DNA of 64,000 nt from Heliocidaris tuberculata (lineage: Eukaryota > Echinodermata > Echinoidea > Camarodonta > Echinometridae), in contig CM046838.1 of the NCBI GenBank assembly GCA_025618425.1, positions 11,908,466 through 11,972,465 of the forward strand. The letters are read 5' to 3'. The translations under genes were made by a program, and so were the position numbers. The notes below the pieces were generated by a model that saw only the letters and a list, made by a program, of their open reading frames with translations, was not told the origin of the DNA and searched no databases. Of the stretch, positions 56,214-64,000 are shown in pieces; the stretch's first letter is position 1; each line of letters opens with the position of its first letter.

Positions 56214-57243
56214 CAAGTAAACCATACCTGTTAGCTAGTCTATTCATTATGGACTGTAATACATAATGTGACTTTCAGAAATTACTGCTTTGGATGAAGT
56301 CTTTCTCTCAAGATGTTTTCATACATGTTAGTGGATATATTTCTAGTGTGCTGCATCATTCTTGTGCTGCACAAGGAAACAAGTTTATCTTAGCTTTAAA
56401 GTTTATTAAAATTTATTTAAAATTACATACTACTTTTCACTTCATGAGAATATTTCATAAAGGAAATTCTGTTTCCAGTATGCCTCATTGCTATTAATTT
56501 AAAATTTGTTTATGCTTTATCTACAGCAAGCTTTATTGACAATAAGATGGCTCTCTTTCTGTATATAATAAATCTGAAATCATGTTTAGTATTTTACTGA
56601 ATGCCATCCCTGAAAGATCGAAATTGAAATAAGAGGTTTAGATTTACTGAAAGTAGTTTAGCTTTGTTTTTTCTTGCAAATTAATGAAATAATTGTTTGT
56701 TTGTTTTGTTTTTGTTTTTTTTTGTTTTCTTATCCTGTATTATGAGTTGTTTGAATTCTATCAATCATGGCAATACATGGATATGCCTTCTGAAGCACTG
56801 ACTATTCTTTCTCATAATATTATCTGTAAAGTCCACCTGTCACTGTCATACATACATGTTGTGAAATATGAGTACATTTGTGAGTATTCATTCCTGTTTG
56901 AAACCCATGCTCATTTACCTTTAACGGGCCCTGTTTCATGAAGCTTATCGCAACCTGGAGCTGGGATATCAATTTAAGGTAGAAAAATTGTGCAAGTGCT
57001 CTCAGAAAAGTGTGGCAGTGTTTTAAAGATAAGGTTGTTTAATAATGATATTATAATAACCTGCTTGTATTCTGTGAACCATCACAGTAATATCAATGAT
57101 AGTGTGTATATATATATATATATATACATATAATGTAGCAGTACTATGTAGGTGGATGTTTGTATTGTATTTATTAAGATTTCAGGAGTAATCATGTGTG
57201 GATATTATCAAGCTACATTCATGAAATTGGAGGTCCACTATCA

Positions 57244-57454
57244 GTATGAACATGACGGACAAAGAGAGTGGACAGAATAAACAACTCGTCTTTCTACTCT
57301 TTACAATGGTTCTGGTAGGCAAAAGAACATTCCTTCACTGCTAACAGCTGAACATGCATGTGACACTGTTCTCCATACTTTTACATAATAGCATTGAAGG
57401 CTACAATGAGGGGTTGCTTATTTTGTCCACTCTCTTTGTCAGTCATGTTCATAG
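57244..57454. mobile_element. inverted-repeat element
   Basis: GAACATGACGGACAAAGAGA at the left pairs with TCTCTTTGTCAGTCATGTTC at the right; about 210 bp. Confidence 0.
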
Positions 57455-58582
57455 TGTATACATGTATAAGGGACGTTAAACTTTTGTACATGTACATGTA
57501 TCGATCTTTTCATATAGTATTCATTTCCTTCTTTCTTTACTGCACTGCATTTTTAAAAACTCTATAGAAAAACTTTGTCAGTGAAACATTCTTAATGTAA
57601 CAATTGTTAGATTTCAATCACTTGCAGCTGTGATCTGTGCAAAGTCAAATTGGCAAATCGTTATTCTTATTTCCGGAATGCTTCATAATTATCTGCTTCA
57701 TGTTGAGAGGTTAAGCAATCCTGTCAGATTGGCAATCAGTATGGGCCACCTTTGCCAAAAATTTTTGTAATTGTTGGCACCAGATTAATGAAATGTGGCA
57801 GACATCTGATTGGAATGAAGTGCATGTAGATGTAGATATGCTTTTGTCTATTTATGTAAAGCAAAATGTGTGAAACAGGTTTTTATTTCATTTTGACCAA
57901 TTTTAATCATTTTTCTCATGTTATTATAAACCAATTTTAAGTGTTATTTAAAAAGATATTTGTCTTAAGAAACTTGCATGACAAGGGTCTTCACTGCTCT
58001 GACGTTTGTGCAATTTTCATGAATAATGAGTTTGTTTTATTGAATAAGCTTGAAAGATACAAAGACTTTGTTAAATCAGGGGATTCAAGCTTTATATATA
58101 CATGTATGTGTAATTGTAGACTGACAAGAGTGATATTTTTGATAATTTATTGAAAATAATAGAGGGGTCTGCTGGACAGAATGGAAGATAGTGTAATGCG
58201 AATCAAGTAAACAACTTTACCAATTGAAATTTGATATATTAAGGGACACAATTATTTCTAAACTATAAACTCTTCAAAGATGTAATGTGATATTGAAACT
58301 TGAAATTCATTATGTACCATACATCATATGTAGTTTTCATGTGGTTTTTACTGGAATCTGTGAAATGCAGAAATGTACCTCAATATATCGTCACTGATTT
58401 TATGAACCGGCAAAGGAAGCCTCACAGCGCGAGAACAGGTTTCTGAGATAATCGTGTTTAAGACATTGTCAGTTTAAAATGATAATTTGAATGCCTTACT
58501 TTCATTCAATCATCGTAGAATTGAACAGGTGATGAGAGTGGAATATTTTCTTTCATATGCATTGGATATTAAAAAAAGAAAT

Positions 58583-58690
58583 GCAGTATTTTTGGTTTAA
58601 TCCCTGCTAGAATTTGTATGCTGGTTCGTAAAATCAGCAGTATTTTTGGTTTAATCCCTGCTAGAATTTGTGTGCCAATTCGTAAAATCA
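58583..58690. repeat. 54-bp tandem duplication
   Basis: CAGTATTTTTGGTTTAATCC starts at 58583 and 58637; copies differ at a few positions. Confidence 0.
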
Positions 58691-60231
58691 GAGACGGTAT
58701 TTGATTTTTCATAGATGTGTAAACTACTTGCTGTAGCATTATTCTTTTTAAACTATCAAATTGTAATATCATATAGATCTTTGTAATATTGTACTGAATG
58801 TAAATTATACAGTTAAGTTCTTTTTTAACCTCTATTAAACTGCCTGTCAATAATTCTCTTCAGTTTTCTTCAGCAAAACGATGCTTCATCATTTTGTTTA
58901 TATGAAATTATACTTCTCACCATTTTCGAAATTCATATGTAACTTTTTAGGCTTCTATGTTACACAGGTACTTTTTGTTTTCACTGTGAATTTTACCACT
59001 GTCTTTGAAGTAAGATTTGATGTTTGCATCATCAGTCTTGTAATGCCTGCATTACTCCGTACATGTGGTATGTCATTTGCATCTTTGTCTCTAGCAATGC
59101 TCAAAATTATTGTATACTGTGCAATTTACGAGATAATGATCGAGTTATTGCCAAGGTAATATCATGCTTACTATTGCTGAATCAAGAAAGTGATATGCAT
59201 GCATACTGTATTCTCAGTTGGAAGAAAGCTGAAAAGAAGAATACTGCCCAAATTCCATATAAGCCAAGTTTGAACCTCAAAGCATAGATCTTTATTATCA
59301 AATAGCAAGTATACTAGATATATTCGATCAAGCATCTTTTATCATTGCATCAGATTAATACATTAGTTTACTGCAGTTATTGTGCGTGTTGTGACAATGC
59401 CTTTAGAATGGCATATTTTTGCATTTAAAAGGGCTTTTCTTGTTGCACTGTATGTAATACTCATTTTGAAGTATTGTATTTTTCTTGTCATAATAAACTA
59501 TTCTGTAGAAGCATTGTCCTACAGTTGTATATCCCGTAAGACTTGTGATAACACCATACCTATTTTCCTCACATCAGGTGAAGATATTTTTTGAAGATAA
59601 GGATATAAGAAAGTACTATGTACACTTATATTTAGTGAAGTGCACTCTACAAGTATGTACTCATCATGTTTATACTTTGAATTCAGGCTTTTAATGTTGT
59701 TATATATTGCAGCATTCTTTTTTCTTCTTCAAAGAAACATGTGCAAAATCTGTTGAATTGATGGTGATTTAGGACATCTTCATTATGTACTTGAATCTGT
59801 ACTTGCAATATCATAAAATATGGACATTGACATGTGGTGTATATTTATGGTTAGTTGTCTCCCCTCCATGTTAGGTTTGGAGTGTATTAGGTATTGTAGG
59901 GTGATAAACTATCTTGCTTTGTGTAGAAAATACCACGTAAGTATGTTTTAAATGTTTAGAAGGATTTCCCCAACCTTTTAAAACAAAAGCCGTCTTGATA
60001 ATTTTTAATTTTTCTGCCCTCATTGTTAGTATATAATTATTTGTGTACTGTATTCTCCTAATACCTAAGTGTACTTCTTGTATCTTTCTTGATATACGCC
60101 AGTGTGAAGCCATGCAGAGTTTCATTGTTGTTCGCGGTGAATGGTTGACTACATGTAAGCCCAATAAAAGAAAGTTGTTGCCTTGTTAAACTAAAGTATG
60201 CACATTTCTATTGAATTGCAATTTTCTATTT

Positions 60232-60823
60232 TTAAAGGGAAATCCAACCTTTATAGCAAGTTGCTTTGAAAGAAAGAGGAAAAATCAGAGAAGCAGATTG
60301 GTGAAAGTTTGAACGAAATCGGACAAGCAATAAGAAAGTTATGAATTTTTGAAAGTTGTAATCACTATGCATATGGGAATTTCAAATTGGCCGAATAGGT
60401 AATGTCACTGTGATGTAGCTGTGGACAACTCCCCCATTCGCTCTAACACACAAAATGACTAAAATGTCACTTTTGTTCAAAATGCGTTATTCAGTAGGAT
60501 CCTTTCATTCATGAGGACCTATAACAATATGCTATCTCCAATATATTTTGAGTACAGCCCCGAGGGTAAAAGCACCTCGAAGAAAACTGCAAATTAATGA
60601 TATTTTTGTGTACGACAAATGGGAGAGTTGTCCACAAAAATGTCACAATTGACTCACCAAATTGCCAATTTGAGATTCGCATAGATGTAGTGATCTCATT
60701 TTTCAAACATCCATAACTTTCTTAGTCCTTGTCCGATTTCTTTCAAACTTTCGCCATCCTGTTTTTCTTATTTTTCTGCTTTCACACAAATCATCTTATT
60801 ATCAAGGTTGGATTGCCCTTTAA
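60232..60823. mobile_element. 592-bp TIR element, inverse of the copy at 7429
   Basis: TTAAAGGGAAATCCAACCTT at the left, AAGGTTGGATTGCCCTTTAA at the right; interior reads as the reverse complement of 7429-8044. Confidence 0.
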
Positions 60824-63328
60824 AGTGAGTGTGCTTTTTCCTTCTTACAGACGTATGTTGGGTGAAGCATTTTTATTTTTACACATAATAATGACCATAC
60901 AAGCTTGATATCTGGAGGTAGTTTTATATTTTTGATAAAGTAATGATTGTGGTTATTTTAGAAGAGAGTGTGGGTTAGAGGGAAGGAGATATATATATAT
61001 AAATATGTAAAGGGTGAAATGAGAGATAGGGAGAGAGAGAAAGAAAAAGAGAAAAAGGGAGAAAGAAACAGAGACAGAGAGGGGTACTAGATGAGGTACA
61101 CAGAGGGAGAGAATAGAGGAAAGGAAGGGGGGGGGGGCTTAAACCATATGAAATACTTTTCCCAACAAAGTGCCTTTCTGGCAACATGAAAGAAATATTA
61201 AGAGGGATAAATGGAACAACTGCCACATATGACAATTGTTTTAACTGCCAATCAAATGCAGTGATTTCAGTAGCTTATAACAATCATTTCAACTTGATAT
61301 TGATAGACAGTTTTAGAAGCAGAAAGAAAGAGAGAGAGAGAGGGGGGGGGGGTGCTAACCCGAGGGTATGTCTCATTGAGGCCTTTATACGGCATCCGCG
61401 TCCATGACTTTCTGAAAAGCACCCTAAACGAGGATTTGTTTTTGATACCCTATTCAGGGAAACCCGTGAAAAATGCCTGATTTTTAGATCCTTAACAGGG
61501 ATTTTTCTTGTATATAGACCATAGTATTTTACATCCTATTCGAGGATTGGTTCTTCTTGGCCCTTTTTTGGGGCCAAAAAGGAAGAAACACGATAAAAAC
61601 TACTTTAGAAAAATAAACTCAAGACAATTTCAATAGCCCTGTCTATCACCTTTAGAAATATGCGAACATTACAATAGCGTATTACGTAATCCGAACAAGA
61701 TTTCTATGGGCAGTACAATAGGCCTTTGAAATTGCCCTTGAATTTATTTTTCGAAAGTAGTTTTTATCGCGTTAAGATTTAAAGACTCAATTTTAATTTG
61801 GAACACATTACAGAATGTGTTTTCATTGGGAAAATAGAAAATAACCTCCTTGGATTCATTTTATCGTGTATTTTCAGATTCGCTACTCCTGACGTTTTCA
61901 TGGACGCGGATGTCATATTTTTTTCTTTTCATAATTTTTTTATTCCTTGATTCAGTTTTTCAAAACGAATAATTACAAATTGAGCATTAATTACACAATA
62001 TAATTCAACATGGCAATAAACACAATACAAATTATATATTTCCATAACGTGCCATCCATAAATAAACAACAATAGTACAATTTAACTGAATACAGGCCTC
62101 AATAAGACACCCCCCCCCCGTGTGCTAAGTTTAAAGTTTAAAGTTTATTTCCACATTTATTTCATTAAAAAAACACATATCTAATTTTTTTTTTTTAATT
62201 GAAAAGCACAACATTTAAGGCAAAGAAAGCAAGGAAAAATGAATATATGAGCGAGACCGTAAAAGGTATATAAAAATGTGGTGGGATTAAAAGATGTTAG
62301 ATGAGGGAGGCCTAGAGAAGGGGGGGGGGGGGGGGGGAGCTTAAACCATCATGAAATATCCCAACAAAGTGCCTTCATGAAAGGAATATATAGATAGATG
62401 TTCTAGTTCCTAGACAGATCCAGGGGTGGACCGAGACGGCCGCGGCCTCGACCTCCCAAACAAAAAATAGGAAAGACAGTTTTGAAAAGAAAAGAGAAAG
62501 GGTAAAAGGAGGAGAAAGAAAGAAAGAATGAGAGGAGAAAATAAAGACTGGAGAGATCGGGAGAGACAGAGACAGGGAGGGAGAGCGAAAGAGAGAGGAG
62601 GTATGAGAAGGTGAAAAGGTACCTTGGTGCCTGAAAAGGAATGTAACATTTATGATTCATGGATCTATATGACTCGGATGATATTTCAGAAATGCAAATT
62701 ATAACTGTTGGTCAACTATACGTGCTTCTAAATATTCCCTTTGCTTTATTTTTAATTCTATTTTTTCAGCTTCAAAACTTGAATAGGCCTTTTGCTTGTG
62801 AGTGAGAATATTTCTGAGAAATAATTGATAATTGATATAAGGTTTCAAGAGCAATTTGATTACGATTTACCTTTCCATCTAACGGTGATTGCAAAAAGAT
62901 TTTTTTTTTTCATGCTTGAAAATTTTACAGGCTGTGGCTTAATTGCCCTACGCTAGAATAGTGATATATTATGGATATTGTTCCCCTTTTCCCCAAAAAA
63001 CTTTAAAGGCTTTGAACATTAAACTGAACTGGGTTTCTCACTCACAATTTGGGCATATGGACAACTCCTTTTATTGGAAACTTTGGTAAATAAAATGAAC
63101 TAAAGCCTCGTTTCTATTTTCCTTCTATATTTGGTTCTTATTCACCTCATAGTTATGTATTATTTTGTTGTGAAATGTCCTACAGTATATGCTTATTGTT
63201 AACCAATGGAAGAAGAATTTCTGTTATATTGACAATACAGATGTATCAAGGACAATTATCAAATTCAGACTATACTGACTTTCAGAAATTGCACATACCG
63301 TAGATGGCGTAAATGGGTTCGTCCCACT
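60824..63328. other. repeat-rich intergenic sequence before SMC2
   Basis: Purine-rich GAGA stretches (60970-61110, 62460-62610), G runs and the long inverted repeat. No exon supported. Confidence 0.
61126..62390. repeat. direct repeat pair around a long inverted repeat
   Basis: A G run plus CTTAAACCAT and CCCAACAAAGTGCCTT occurs at 61126-61180 and 62319-62375. Between them 61340-62127 is an imperfect inverted repeat: CATCCGCGTCCATGA (61389) against TCATGGACGCGGATG (61899), and GATAAAAACTACTTT against AAAGTAGTTTTTATC, centred near 61680. Confidence 0.
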
Positions 63329-63362
63329 GATCTCTACGGAAAAGATTTTTTCCGTAGAGATC
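63329..63362. repeat. perfect hairpin upstream of SMC2
   Basis: Two 15-bp arms (GATCTCTACGGAAAA and its reverse complement) separated by 4 nt, about 140 bp before the SMC2 start codon. Confidence 0.
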
Positions 63363-63395
63363 GATGGATATGGCTAGCCTATGGCAAGCTGCAGG

Positions 63396-63440
63396 CGCGC
63401 ATGCGCAGACGTCAACCGCCAAATAGCCGGGCGCTTTGAA
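63396..63440 (+). promoter_or_regulatory. SMC2: SMC2 proximal promoter elements
   Basis: CGCGCATGCGCA at 63396-63407 is a perfect NRF-1 site (YGCGCAYGCGCR). GACGTCA at 63408-63414 is CRE-like. GGGCGC at 63429-63434 (E2F-like) directly precedes TTTGAA at 63435-63440, the CHR core used by DREAM/B-MYB complexes on G2/M genes. The CHR lies 60 bp before the ATG. No TATA box is seen. Function is inference from motifs and gene identity. Confidence 0.
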
Positions 63441-63499
63441 CACAGTGCCAATGATAGTTTTGTATTCATCATTTTGGGGCTAAACTTGAGATATACAAA

Positions 63500-63667
63500 A
63501 TGTATATCAAGGAAATAATCATCGATGGATTTAAATCATATGCTCAGAGGACTGAAATCAAGGGGTTCGATCCCCTCTTCAATGCAATTACTGGATTGAA
63601 CGGCTCTGGAAAATCCAACATCCTCGATTCGATTTGTTTTCTGCTGGGCATCTCAAATTTAACGCAG
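63500..63667 (+). CDS. SMC2: SMC2 first coding exon (condensin ATPase)
   Basis: ATG at 63500 opens 56 codons, [19 protein letters not shown], then [19 protein letters not shown] and ending GISNLTQ before donor GTGGGA, phase 0. This is the near-invariant N-terminus of SMC2, with Walker A GLNGSGKS at residues 32-39. SMC2 pairs with SMC4 as the ATPase core of condensin I and II, compacting mitotic chromosomes. The start matches the usual family N-terminus exactly (MxIKxIIxxGFKSYA). The gene continues beyond the window; the 333 nt after the exon are AT-rich intron ending in a TTTTG/TTG repeat. Confidence 0.
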
Positions 63668-64000
63668 GTGGGACTAAGGACCAATGTTTTTGTATATGTT
63701 TGATCGACATGATTTTCATTCCTGTCGATGCCATGATTTGATATTTACTTTTCTCAATTACAATTAAATTAAATCGCTGTGTATTACTTTTAAATGTTGT
63801 CCATGGCTATTTGACCTGTCTTTTTACTGTAAATTCTTGAAAATTAATGACCGTTTTACTTTCGTAATATAATTCATGATTTTTATTTTTAAAAACATGA
63901 GAAAATAGTTTCCACTCAAATTAAAAACAAAAACAAAACTAAACAACTAAGTTTTTGTTTTGTTTTGTTTTGTTTGTTTGTTGTTGTTTTTTTTGGGGGG

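Larger units (their letters stand above)
54621..60231 (+). other. likely long 3' UTR and intergenic sequence
   Basis: AT-rich with no further exon recognised. AATAAA hexamers lie at 54930, 55574, 56567, 59492 and 60163, so the polyadenylation site cannot be chosen from sequence. It contains a MITE (56020-56213), an inverted-repeat element (57244-57454), an AT dinucleotide run near 57106-57124 and a 54-bp duplication (58583-58690). Confidence 0.

Noticed and set aside
58881..59287. hydrophobic open frames in the 3' region
   Set aside because: AT-rich sequence, no recognised family, no splice context.
60975..61235. antisense Ser/Leu/Pro-rich open frame
   Set aside because: Produced by a GAGA purine-rich repeat.

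Overview
This is a metazoan nuclear DNA window: intron-rich, AT-rich, GT-AG introns, dense in short inverted-repeat transposons and tandem repeats. The tRNA-derived SINE, the many TIR elements and the palindromic TACATGTA-type words suggest a marine deuterostome, most likely an echinoderm (sea-urchin-like). That is inference; no species-diagnostic gene was seen.

One large plus-strand gene fills the middle. I joined 47 coding exons between 14543 and 54620; every junction keeps the reading frame. They encode 2480 residues of a full-size ABC subfamily A lipid transporter: most of extracellular domain 1, TM2-TM6, NBD1, a long regulatory linker, TM7, extracellular domain 2, TM8-TM12, NBD2 and a long C-terminal tail ending in TGA. 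Key blocks around NBD1, the TMDs and the CxC...C region of the second loop look closest to vertebrate ABCA2, with ABCA1 next. The start codon and TM1 (roughly the first 200 residues) were not found and lie upstream or in small unrecognised exons.

At 63500 a second plus-strand gene begins: the first coding exon of SMC2 (condensin ATPase), preceded by a CpG-bearing promoter with an NRF-1 site and a cell-cycle CHR-like motif. The rest runs off the window.

Layout: 1-14.5 kb is repeat-rich sequence with no recognised exon (147-bp tandem array in a TIR element, poly-C/poly-T array, nested MITEs, a SINE, a 102-bp array). 14.5-54.6 kb is the ABCA gene with MITEs in its introns. 54.6-60.2 kb is the likely 3' UTR and intergenic sequence. 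60.2-63.3 kb holds more inverted repeats, then the SMC2 promoter and exon 1.

The most unusual signal is structural. In at least seven places in the ABCA gene the 3' end of an exon plus its 5' splice site has been tandemly duplicated into the following intron, with one to four extra copies in various states of decay. One such duplication has apparently become a real pair of exons (the RQVSF exons at 36.2 and 37.0 kb), and two further copies form frame-preserving potential cassette exons.
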